Shown one piece after another: positions 1 through 7,313 of a stretch of 10,560 bases of DNA. A model generated the notes under the pieces. That model had not been told where the DNA came from and did not search any database. It saw nothing but the letters and a program-made list of their open reading frames with translations. Position numbers and translations under genes: made by a program. How positions within the stretch are numbered: position 1 is the stretch's first letter; every line of letters begins with the position of its first letter. The stretch spans positions 1 to 10,560 of the forward strand of contig JBKGHI010000283.1 in NCBI GenBank assembly GCA_046520405.1. Direction: 5' to 3'. This DNA comes from Myxococcus sp046520405. Lineage in GTDB: Bacteria > Myxococcota > Myxococcia > Myxococcales > Myxococcaceae.

Positions 1-52
1 CGGTTGCCCGACCATTTCCCTATTCGGCTAACTAATATCCGAACAGGCCCTA
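1..52. mobile_element. possible end of an insertion element interrupting drmD
   Basis: The minus-strand drmD reading frame runs cleanly to a conserved-looking helicase segment ending GDTLR and then meets TAG at 52-50. In SNF2 proteins I would expect an aromatic residue next (codon TAC or TAT), so the native TA appears to be followed immediately by unrelated DNA. That DNA is more AT-rich than its surroundings and carries an imperfect inverted repeat, TATTCGG at 21-27 against CCGAACA at 39-45. A TA (or TTAG) dinucleotide abutting GGGCCTGTTCGG would fit an IS630- or IS5-type insertion, which duplicate TA or YTAR targets. No transposase is visible because the window ends. Inference only; a deletion junction or an element of another kind is equally possible. 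Confidence 0.35.
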
Positions 53-1711
53 ACGGAGCGTGTCGCCATACTCGGTAAAGAGGATGACCCGGCGGGGCTT
101 CCACGCGGCGCCTCGGGTGAGCGGGCATTGGTGCTCGCGAATCCAGTGGAGCAGGGCCCGCAGCTTCGCGTCCCGGGCAGCGCGGTGCCGGGCGCTCAGC
201 TCGAGCATCTCATCCAGGAGCTTGCGAGCCTGGACGCTGGCGGACAGCTCCTGACTGTGCTCACGAATGGTCTCCGCGAACGACAGCTCGAGTGCGTCGT
301 CCGTCTCGCCATGCTCCTCGGACTCAGGAGCCGTGTCGCCGGCGAGCGCTCCGCCGTCGGGAGCCAGCGCCCCCGCGCCGAAGGCCGCCGCATGGACGGA
401 GAGGGTGCGGTGGAACGCCTCGATGCTGGAGAGGAGGCGCTTCTGGAGGTTGATGAAGACCAGGCGCCCCTGCTTCGTGCCAGGCGCCATGAGCTCCGTG
501 TAGCGCGCGAGCTTCTGGGACAGTTCCAGTTCCGGAGCGGAGGCTTCGCCCAGGTCGACACGCTGCTCGACGGTCTTTCCGTCCGGGGCGAGCCACTCGG
601 CGTGCCAGCGTCCCGAGTCATGCATCAGCCGCACGCCCACCACGTTCCGCTCGGGGTAGCGCTGTGAACTGCCCAGGGCGCGAAGGTCGCCCTTGAGCCG
701 GCGCACCATGACGGGAGCCAGCTGTGATTCGCGGACGCGGGTGCCCCGGGTGAAGCGCTGTGGGTCCAACATCTCCAGCAACGCGGAGAAGCTGTTGGAG
801 TGGCCGTTGTGCGGCGTCGCGGAGAGGAAGAGCCGGTGCTCGAAGCGCTCCGCCAGTGAGCGGATGCTGCGAGTGGTCTCCGTGTCGATGGCGTACCGGC
901 TGGCCGATGCGGGCGCGACGACGTGCGCCTCGTCGAGCACCAGCAAGGACTTGTGGTGACCCTTCTCCTCCAGGAGGGTCTTCAGCGGCTCGAAGTACTC
1001 ACTGCGCCGCAGCGTCTGGTACGACACGATGAAGCGTGAGTGCGTGGCCCAGACGGGGACCTGGAAGCCGCGCTCCTGACGGCGGCGGGAGACGAACTCG
1101 CTGTTGAAGATTTCGAAGCGCAGACCGAAGCGCTTCTCCATCTCATCGCGCCACTGAAGCGTCACCGACGCCGGGCAGACGATGAGGACGCGGTCCACGC
1201 GCTGGCGGAGGATGAGTTCCTGCAACACCAGCCCAGACTCGATGGTCTTTCCGAGACCTACGTCATCGGCGATGAAGAGATTCACCCGAGGCAGCTCAAG
1301 CGCCTTCTTGAGAGGCGTGAGCTGGTGATTCATCAAGTGGATGCCCGCGCGGAACGGCGCCTGGAAGAGCCGGGCGTCGGTGGCGGTGACGGAGCTCCAC
1401 TTGAGCGCGTGCAGATACGCGGCGAAGTGACGGGGCTCGTCGAAACGCTCAGGCGTTCCCAGTCCACCCTGTTCGGGTCGGACGACCCGAGCGGCGAGCT
1501 CACGCTCCCACAAGACAGACAGGGAGCGTCCCTGTGCGTCATCATCGAGACACGTGAGACGAACGAGGGTGTGTTGCTCCCGGACATCCGAAGGAGCGAT
1601 GACCTCGTTGACCAGATACTGACGGTGTCGAACCTGCGCGATATCACCCGCGCACGGCATGGAAGCGATGGGCACGGGAGCAACATCCCGCTGCTGGGAT
1701 GCGGCAGCCAT
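50..1711 (-). pseudogene. drmD: DISARM-type SNF2 helicase DrmD, C-terminally truncated
   Basis: DrmD is the SNF2-family helicase of class 1 DISARM, a methylation-linked anti-phage system. The N-terminus carries the segment I associate with DrmD, VRLTCLDDDAQG followed by VLWERE (about residues 50-71). Next is an intact first helicase lobe: Walker A GLGKT (152-156), CPASVTLQW (179-187), the DEAH box (260-263) and SATPHNG (297-303). The protein stops at residue 553 with ILFTEYGDTLR, i.e. at the start of the second lobe; complete family members are roughly twice as long. The remaining motifs V-VI and the C-terminal region are missing, so ATPase activity is unlikely. The chosen ATG is only one base after GGGGAGG, unusually close; M18 is an alternative start. 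No other DISARM gene (drmA, drmB, drmC, methylase) is in the window. Identification is confident at SNF2 level, somewhat less for DrmD itself. Confidence 0.8.
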
Positions 1712-1759
1712 ACCTCCCCGGTGGTAGAACTCCCCGGAGGAAGTACTACCCCGGAGGTA
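1711..1759 (-). promoter_or_regulatory. three tandem CCGG-centred repeats over the drmD start
   Basis: Read on the plus strand the units are TACCTCCCCGGTGGTA (1711-1726), GAACTCCCCGGAGGAA (1727-1742) and TACTACCCCGGAGGTA (1744-1759). Each has a CCCCGG core, at 1716, 1732 and 1749, giving a 16-17 bp period. Each unit is itself close to palindromic, and the outer two are also imperfect inverted repeats of each other (13 of 16 positions). The unit nearest the gene contains the drmD Shine-Dalgarno (GGGGAGG on the minus strand) and the first base of the ATG. A protein bound here would block transcription or translation initiation, so an operator is the natural reading. No regulator gene is adjacent. 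The repeats are directly visible; their regulatory role is inferred. Confidence 0.5.
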
Positions 1760-2187
1760 TGTAACAGCCTCATCAAGCCAAACATGCTGAGGGCGCCGAT
1801 ACGTCTATCAGCTCAGCGCAGAAGCCTTCGTAGCCACCGGCGAAGGTGGAAGCGAAGAAGGTGCGGACGCCGCGAGTGGATTGGGACGGGCTGCGGCACG
1901 AGCGCAGCCAGTTCGCCCGGCCGCCCTGGCGGTTTCAAGGGAGGTCTCACGTCGATTCGATGTGCCGCCCTATCCCGCTTTGTCCCGTTCTCATCCCCGT
2001 TGGAGGAACACACTGGGGGCACATGCGGCTCAACAGGGGCAACCTGCGCAGGGACGCGAGCGGCCCGATGTGCAGGGAGCTTCACCCCCGTGTGCCACGC
2101 GCTGCACGAGTTGCTGAGCGAGCGAGGTTGCGGCCGGGCGGGAGCGGGGCCTTCCCGGCTGGCCTCAAGGATGCATTGCTAACGCAC
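1760..2187. other. gene-poor boundary region between drmD and the operon
   Basis: I find no convincing gene in this 430-bp stretch. Open frames cross it on both strands, but their translations are arginine- and proline-rich without recognisable motifs, as expected from high-GC DNA lacking stops. It holds a perfect 7-bp stem with a 7-nt loop (GGCTGCG 1889-1895 / CGCAGCC 1903-1909), a second short hairpin (CCGCC 1921-1925 / GGCGG 1928-1932) and the 1971-2030 motif copy described separately. Neither hairpin is followed by a T-run. The promoter of the 2188-7922 operon must lie here or just downstream, but I cannot pick out a clear -35/-10 pair. Confidence 0.4.
1971..2030 (-). repeat. integration-scar motif, copy 1
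   Basis: On the plus strand this stretch has two TCCCG words close together, then CCCCGTTGGAGG, and ends GGGGGCACATGCGGC. Very similar order and wording recur at 8312-8376 (CCCCCGTGGAGG then GGGGGCAATG) and at 8096-8163 (paired TCCCA/TCCCG words ending GAGGGCACATGCGGC). All three copies lie in the same orientation. The two right-hand copies sit about 70 bp from a tRNA-like 3' end. At the equivalent position here (1889-1909) there is only a hairpin without a T-loop consensus. The three copies could be ends of related integrated elements, possibly the 3' coding ends of lost integrases or recombination arm sites. Confidence 0.45.
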
Positions 2188-3234
2188 ATGGGCCGGGACC
2201 GAGCTGTTTCCCTGATGGACGACCTTCGCGCCGCCAACCCCAGCGAGCATACGCGCTGGCTGGCCGAGCCCGATGAGCCGGCCTTCCGCGAGCTGCTTCA
2301 CGCGCGCTACGCGGAGACGTATTCCTACCCGTTCCTCTACGAGCCCGGCGGCGCCGTGCGGCTCTGGAGGGACGGGGCGCTGCTGAGCCTCGGCGAGTTC
2401 GACACGCGGGGGGCGCTGCTGTGGCACACGGGCCTGTGGAGCAAGCCGGGGTGGGACTCGCTGGACTCGGGGCTCTCCGTGGCGCTGCCGAGCCGCCGCA
2501 CCCTCATGGGCCGCGCCGAGCATGAGGCCCTGTGGGGCTCGCTGCTGGAGCGGCTCGGGCGCTGGGTGGGCTTCCTGCACCAGAATACCTCCACGCTGCA
2601 CGTCATGGCGCAGCGCTACGCCTCGCGCTTCATGCGGGCGAGGCCCATGGGCCTCGTCGTCAACTACACGCAGGGCGAGACGGTGATTGGCGTGGAGGAG
2701 GGCCTGGGCGTGCCCATGCAGGCACTGGCGATGACGACGGTGCTCTCGCCCCCGCCGCCACGCCGGCGCTACCTGCCCGAGGGCCCGTGGGGGGAGTGGC
2801 TCGCGTCCATCCTGGCCGAAGCGGGGCTCGCGGAGTCGGTGGTCTTCACGCCGCTGGAGCGCCGGGCAAGGAGGGAGGGCGCCGTGCTGCGTCCGCTCGA
2901 CTGGAACGCGTCGCTGAGCCTGGAGCGGCGGGTCCTCGTGGGCTTCAGCGCGGAGGGCACCCCGGCGCTCACGTCGGAGCGGGCGCGCGTGGACCTCATC
3001 CACCTGCCCATGGCCGAGCCCCAGTGGGTGGCCGAGGGGACGCCGGTGCTCCTCGCGGCCGGCTTTCTTCCGACGGGCATCCGCCTCCACCAGCACGCGC
3101 CGGATGAGCTCGTCTTCCAATACGTGGCGGACCCGAGGGCCGCGTGCGAAGTCGTGAGCCGCGCCCGGCTGGACGGCGCGCGGGCCCGGGAGCTCTTCGC
3201 GGGATGGATGGAGCGATGCGCGCGAACTTCGTAG
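2188..3234 (+). CDS. two-domain GNAT-like acyltransferase family protein
   Basis: 348 aa. I do not recognise a named enzyme. The layout resembles large bacterial GNAT-family proteins that start with an Y-x-x-x-Y-x-x-P-x-x-Y-x-P segment (here YAETYSYPFLYEP, about residues 46-58). A central block follows, containing HVMAQRY and PMGLVVNY (about 146-170). The end is a typical GNAT-like C-terminal strand: VDLIHLPMAEP, AAGFLPTGIRLHQHAPDEL and FQYVADP (about 270-315). The usual acetyl-CoA pyrophosphate loop (R/QxxGxG/A) is not evident, so activity is uncertain. No signal peptide or membrane segment. It is first in the operon; its TAG overlaps the start region of the next gene. Start: the frame is open back to 1846, but that extension is non-conserved-looking. 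ATG 2188 is preferred; TTG 2176, 4 nt after AAGGA, and ATG 2215 are alternatives. Confidence 0.5.
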   Translation: MGRDRAVSLMDDLRAANPSEHTRWLAEPDEPAFRELLHARYAETYSYPFLYEPGGAVRLWRDGALLSLGEFDTRGALLWHTGLWSKPGWDSLDSGLSVALPSRRTLMGRAEHEALWGSLLERLGRWVGFLHQNTSTLHVMAQRYASRFMRARPMGLVVNYTQGETVIGVEEGLGVPMQALAMTTVLSPPPPRRRYLPEGPWGEWLASILAEAGLAESVVFTPLERRARREGAVLRPLDWNASLSLERRVLVGFSAEGTPALTSERARVDLIHLPMAEPQWVAEGTPVLLAAGFLPTGIRLHQHAPDELVFQYVADPRAACEVVSRARLDGARARELFAGWMERCARTS

Positions 3235-4489
3235 ACACGGTGATGGCGCGGCTGGACGGCGAGGTCGCCACCATCTGGGCCACGGTGCTGCTGCGGCTGG
3301 AGGACAGGCCCGACGTGGCGCTCCTGCGCCGGGGGCTGCGCGCGCTGGTGCGGGAGAGCGAGCGCCTCAACGTGGCCTGGAACGACGCGCGCCGCGCATG
3401 GGTGCCCGCGGTGCGCGGGGACGCGGAGGTGGACGCGGCCCTGGTGGAAGGCGCAGAGCCCCTGTCCGAGCCCGACGCCGTGGCGCGAATCATCAACACG
3501 CGGGTGGACCTCACGCGCGACGTGCCGCTGCGGCTGCACCTGCATCCCATGGTGGACGCGGCCCAGGGGCCCTGGCTGCTGGGCATCCAGTTGCACCACG
3601 CCATCGGGGACGCGAAGGCGCTGGCGCACCTGCTGGAACGGCTGTGGTTGCTCTGCGCGGGACGCGGGTCGGAGTCGCGCCCGCTGGAGCCCTCGACGCT
3701 CACGGATGGCAAGGTGCTGCTCGCGGCGCTGCGCCAGCCTGGCCCGGTGCTGGGCTCACGCGTCCGCGCCGGCGGCTCCTGGCGCAGCGGGGAATGGGGC
3801 TGCGCCGCAGTGGGGACACCGCCGGACACGCGCTATCGGCCACCGCGCGGCTCACGCTTCCCCAGGGCGACACGGACCTCCAGGCGTCGGAGGTCTTCTT
3901 CTCCGCGCTGCTCGCGGGCGTGGCGCTGCGAGAGTCCCCGGCGGACGGACGCATCCGCCTGCGCATGCCGGTGGACCTGCGGCGGATGCTGGGGCTCGGG
4001 CGGACGCTGGGCAATGGCTGCTCCGCGGTGCCGGTTGAGCTCTCCCTGAAGGAGGTCCGCGCCCGGCTGGAGGCCCCGCGCGAACTGGCCCGCTTCCTCC
4101 GCTCCGAGGTGCAGCGGGTGCTCGATGAGGGCGTGCACTGGACGACGGCGCTGGAATGCATGGCGGTGGCCCGGCTCGCACCGGCGCGGGTGCTGCGCAA
4201 GAACGCGCGTCCCGGGCTCATCGCCGAGCCCCGGACGAACACGCTCGTCGTCACCTACCTGGGACGGATGGACAAGCACTTCACGGAGGCGCCGTTCCGA
4301 ATCCGCTCCATGCGCAGCCACACGGCCACCTGGGGCGCCACGGGCCTGTCGTTCGCGGACACGCTCAACATCAGCACGGCGGCCTTCGAGGGCCTCTGGA
4401 CGCGCGAGGAGTTGCGCGACTTCACTGAGCGCGTCGCCTGGTGGGCGTCCTCGGGCTTCGGCCTGAGGGCGGAGGTGCTCGCGCCATGA
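3216..4489 (+). CDS. condensation/WS-DGAT-type acyltransferase, frameshifted
   Basis: Expected to transfer an acyl group to an amine or alcohol, as NRPS condensation domains, Pap proteins and wax-ester synthases do. Evidence: the N-terminal half has DLTRDVPLRLHLHP (about 98-111) and LGIQLHHAIGDAKAL, with the catalytic HHxxxD motif at H127-D132 (the usual following G is A). The C-terminal half has MPVDLRRMLG, NGCSAVPVEL, VVTYLGRMD and ISTAAFEG, matching the second lobe of the fold. The two halves are in different frames. The 3216 frame loses sense near 3775 and the frame one base back continues to TGA at 4487-4489. One restored base, for example a C around 3771-3775, gives about 424 aa, the normal family length. 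Starts ATG 3216, 3204 and 3243 are all possible; 3216 has GGAG just upstream. The end overlaps the next gene by ATGA. Confidence 0.7.
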
Positions 4490-5097
4490 TGGGGCTGCGC
4501 GAGGCGCCCGGGGTGTACCTGGGCTTCATCTCCCTGCACGTGCTCGCGGGGCACCTGGGCTCCAGCCTCGTCTACCGACTGCGCTTCGGGCGCAGCCCGC
4601 TGGCCTACCGGAGCGCGGCGGCGGATTCCGCGCACACGCGCGTCACGCGGCGCATCAGTGGCGTCTCGCTGCTCTGGGCCGGCTCCGTGCTCGCGGCCGC
4701 GTTCTGGCCCGCGTGGTCTGTCATGTCCTGGGGACGGCCGCTGCTGCCCGTTCCTCCGCTCGCGGGTTGGGTGCTCGGTGTCGTAGGGCTCATGGGCATG
4801 CTGTGGGCCCAGTATGGAATGGGCCCGGCGTTCCGCATCGGCATGGACGCGGGGGAGGCCCGGCCCGAGCTGCACGAGGGGGGACTCCACCGCTACTCGC
4901 GCAACCCCATCTACGTGTTCTCCTACCTGTACCTCGTAGGGGCTTCGCTCTGGGCTCCGTCCGTGGTGACGCTGGGCGCCTGTGCGGCGCTCGGGGGGCT
5001 CTTCCATCAACTGGTGCTCCAGGAGGAGCGGTTCCTCGCGGACCGCCTCGGTGAGCCCTACGCGCGCTATTGCCAGCGCGTCCCTCGCTACTTCTGA
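4486..5097 (+). CDS. ICMT/PEMT-family membrane methyltransferase
   Basis: 203 aa integral membrane protein of the isoprenylcysteine carboxyl methyltransferase / phospholipid methyltransferase superfamily. These enzymes use S-adenosylmethionine to methylate lipid-bound carboxyl or amine groups at the membrane. Hydrophobic segments lie at about residues 8-30, 52-75, 84-106 and 140-182. The family signature is clear: GLHRYSRNPIYV (equivalent to the RHPxY SAM-binding loop), then QEERFLADRLGEPYARYCQRVPRYF, with the paired Glu and the YxxYxxxxPR ending typical of the family. ATG 4486 overlaps the upstream stop by ATGA, and GGAGG at 4471-4475 serves as ribosome binding site; ATG 4489 is an alternative. 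The substrate cannot be read from sequence. Adjacency to a desaturase and an acyltransferase suggests a lipidic or acylated compound. Confidence 0.8.
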   Translation: MMGLREAPGVYLGFISLHVLAGHLGSSLVYRLRFGRSPLAYRSAAADSAHTRVTRRISGVSLLWAGSVLAAAFWPAWSVMSWGRPLLPVPPLAGWVLGVVGLMGMLWAQYGMGPAFRIGMDAGEARPELHEGGLHRYSRNPIYVFSYLYLVGASLWAPSVVTLGACAALGGLFHQLVLQEERFLADRLGEPYARYCQRVPRYF

Positions 5098-5103
5098 CGC
5101 GCC

Positions 5104-6087
5104 ATGCAGCCAGCCCTCTCGCGTCCCGCTGATTCGCCCGGTGCCGCGCCCCCGGAGCCCGGCCTCTCCCGCTCCGAGTTGGTGGAGCTGCTCCGCATCC
5201 GTCCGCTGCGCGCGGTGGGCATGGCGACGCTGCACCTGGGTGTCTGGGTCGCGGCGGCCGTGGCCATTGCCCGCGCGGACAGCGTCTGGGTGAAGCTGCC
5301 GCTGTGGATGCTGGCGGGCGGGGCGGTGATGGGGCTCATCCAGCTCGACCACGACGCGTGGCACGACAACCTCTTCCCGAGGCCGTGGCAGAACCGCCTC
5401 TTCGGCAACGCGCTCAGCCTGCTCGTGGGCATCGCCTACGAGCCCATGCGCCATGACCACCTCGCGCACCACCGCTGGAACCGCACGGAGAAGGACCCCG
5501 ACGCCTACAACGCGGGCCGCCGCTCGCTCGGGCTGTGCGCGCTCTTCTACGCCACCGTGCTGCTCGGCATCCCGCTGAGCCTCATCTACTTCAACGTCCT
5601 CTATCCGCTGCAGCACTTCTCCCGCGCGCGCTTGCGCCGCCATGGCGCGGTGCTGCTCTGCTACGCGGGATTCTACGCGGGGCTCTTCTGGCTGCTGTCG
5701 CGGCACGGGCTCGTCCCCGGCGCGGTGGAGTGCTGGCTGCTGCCGGTGCTCTTCGCCAGCCCCCTCAACGGCCTCAAGTCCATCGCGGACCACTACGCCA
5801 ACACGTGGCGCGGGGACCGCTTCCACACCGCGACAACGGTGCGCGGCACGCGGCTCGTCACCTTCCTCTGGAACGGGCTCAACTACCACCTGGACCACCA
5901 CCTCTATCCGCGCGTGCCCGGCTACAACCTCGCGAGGCTGCACACCCACCTGCGCCCCGGGTTGCTCGCGCGCGGCGCCCCTGTCTTCGACAGCTACCTC
6001 GACGTCATGGGACGCGCGCTGCTCGCCGGGCCCACCGTCGTGGACGACGACGTGCGGCTCGTCACCCTGGAACGAAAGCGCCCATGA
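5104..6087 (+). CDS. membrane fatty-acid desaturase, three histidine boxes
   Basis: 327 aa member of the membrane diiron desaturase/hydroxylase family, which uses O2 to insert double bonds or hydroxyls into acyl chains. The metal-binding histidines are all present: H83-D-A-W-H87, H119-L-A-H122-H123 and H262-L-D-H265-H266, plus the additional DHYANTW around H230 that often accompanies them. Hydrophobic segments flank the boxes: about 40-58, 64-80, 100-112, 143-165, 183-200 and 205-220. The N-terminal 25 residues are Pro/Ala-rich and probably cytosolic. The gene begins 6 bp after the preceding stop, without a clear Shine-Dalgarno, suggesting translational coupling. It ends in an ATGA overlap with the next gene. 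Which bond is modified, and whether the substrate is a free lipid or a carrier-bound chain, is not determinable here. Confidence 0.85.
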   Translation: MQPALSRPADSPGAAPPEPGLSRSELVELLRIRPLRAVGMATLHLGVWVAAAVAIARADSVWVKLPLWMLAGGAVMGLIQLDHDAWHDNLFPRPWQNRLFGNALSLLVGIAYEPMRHDHLAHHRWNRTEKDPDAYNAGRRSLGLCALFYATVLLGIPLSLIYFNVLYPLQHFSRARLRRHGAVLLCYAGFYAGLFWLLSRHGLVPGAVECWLLPVLFASPLNGLKSIADHYANTWRGDRFHTATTVRGTRLVTFLWNGLNYHLDHHLYPRVPGYNLARLHTHLRPGLLARGAPVFDSYLDVMGRALLAGPTVVDDDVRLVTLERKRP

Positions 6088-7312
6088 ACGCCCTGCGCCA
6101 GCTGTACGCGGACATCCGCTACGAGAACGGCCGTTGGCCGCTGTCCCGCTGGGACCTCAACCTGCGCTACATCGCCAAGAGTCTCCTCCACGTCCCCGAG
6201 CCGCGCCGCACTGAGGACGCCGAGCACTTCGCGCGCGTCGCCCGGCACCTCGCCTCCGGGAGCTGGAAGCCCGACGCGCCCGCGGCGCTCAACCTGTGCG
6301 CCGTGGGCGATGTGATGTGGATTCGCAGCGGCTTCCGCGAGGCCCTCTCCCCGGGCGTGCGCGCGCTGATGGCGGACGCGCACGTGGCCTTCGCCAACCT
6401 GGAGACGCCCGTGGACCCGGCGCGGCCCGTGCCCCGGCTCGTCTACGAGACGCTCCACTACAACGCGCCGCCGGGATACCTGGACACGTGGGAGGGCACC
6501 GCGCGCCACCGCGTGTTCTCGCTGTGCAACAACCACGCGCTGGACCAGGGCGAGGAAGGGCTGGAGCGCACGCGCCAGAGCGTGCTGGCCCGCCCGGAGC
6601 ACCGCTGCGTCGGAGGCCCCCGGGCGGAGGACGCGGTGACGGGCCTGGAGGTGGCCGGGGTGCGCATGGGCATTGCCGCGGTGACGTATGACATCAACCA
6701 CCTCGCGGGGGCGCCGCCCGCGGGCGTTCCGGTGACGCGCCTGGGCAACCCACTGCATGCGCCCGACTGGGAGCGGCTGGGCGCCCTCATTGACGCGGCG
6801 CGCGCGGTGGGGCCGGACCTCGTGGTGCTCATGCCGCACTGGGGCTTCGAGTACGAGTACTGGCCCGAGTCCCTCCAGCGCGAGCACGCCTACCGCCTCA
6901 TTGAGCGCGGGGCGGACATCCTCCTGGGCTCCTCGCCGCACGTGCTGCAGCCCGTGGAGCTGGTCTCCATCGACGGCGGGGACCCCACGTGCCCCGCGCA
7001 GGTGCGCCGGGGAGGGCCGCCGCGAGTGGGGCTCATCGCGTACTCGCTCGGCAACTTCCTGAGCATCATGCCCACGCGGGCGTGCCAGACGGGCGCGGTG
7101 CTGAAGCTCGCGCTCGCGCGGGACGCGGGGGGCCCCCTGCGCCCCGTGGACGTGCGCGCGGTGCCACGGCGTGCGGGCGGGGCCTGGGCGGCGAGGGCTT
7201 CCTGGACGCGGGCGTCGTCGCGGTGGACGAGCTGGGCCTGGAGCGAGCGGCGCCGCACCTCGCGCACGCCAGGCGCACCCTGGGCGGACTGATTTCAACC
7301 CGGAGGGATTGA
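6084..7312 (+). CDS. CapA-type metallophosphoesterase-like protein, C-terminal frameshift
   Basis: Relative of CapA/PgsA, named for poly-gamma-glutamate synthesis, which has a calcineurin-like metallophosphoesterase fold. Conserved blocks in order: CAVGDVMW (72-79), FANLETPVD (103-111), SLCNNHALDQG (146-156), MPHWGFEYEYWPESLQ (250-265), GADILLGSSPHVLQ (276-289) and AYSLGNFL (319-326). The usual GxHPHV is SSPHV here. Unlike PgsA there is no N-terminal membrane anchor; instead there is a soluble extension of about 65 residues, so the protein is probably cytosolic. Read literally, the frame ends at 7292 in a low-complexity tail rich in W, R, S and T. After position ~7165, the frame one base back gives a sensible tail (GEGFLDAGVVAVDELGLE ... 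ARRTLGG) ending at TGA 7310-7312. One C restored near 7163-7166 would join them into about 409 aa. The start is fixed by the ATGA overlap. Confidence 0.8.
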
Positions 7313-7313
7313 G

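Noticed and set aside
1711..1759. Short CRISPR-like array
   Set aside because: The three units are contiguous without spacers and only 16-17 bp long, so they fit an operator/iteron rather than CRISPR.
1333..1785. Minus-strand frame of 150 codons overlapping the drmD start
   Set aside because: Mostly an out-of-frame shadow of drmD, whose own frame carries the conserved segments.
1040..2182. Long plus-strand open frame opposite drmD (380 codons)
   Set aside because: It is antisense to a recognisable SNF2 helicase and its translation has no conserved motifs and runs into an Arg/Ser/Gly-rich tail.
1846..2187. Upstream extension of the GNAT-like gene to ATG 1846
   Set aside because: The extra 114 residues cover the repeated scar motif and hairpins and look like translated non-coding DNA; protein-like composition begins after about 2188.
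3740..3800. Programmed -1 ribosomal frameshift in the acyltransferase gene
   Set aside because: No X-XXY-YYZ heptamer in the correct register and no obvious downstream stimulatory structure; a one-base deletion is simpler.
4255..5949. 564-codon minus-strand open frame opposite the methyltransferase and desaturase
   Set aside because: Low-complexity Arg/Glu/Val/His-rich shadow of two well-supported plus-strand genes.
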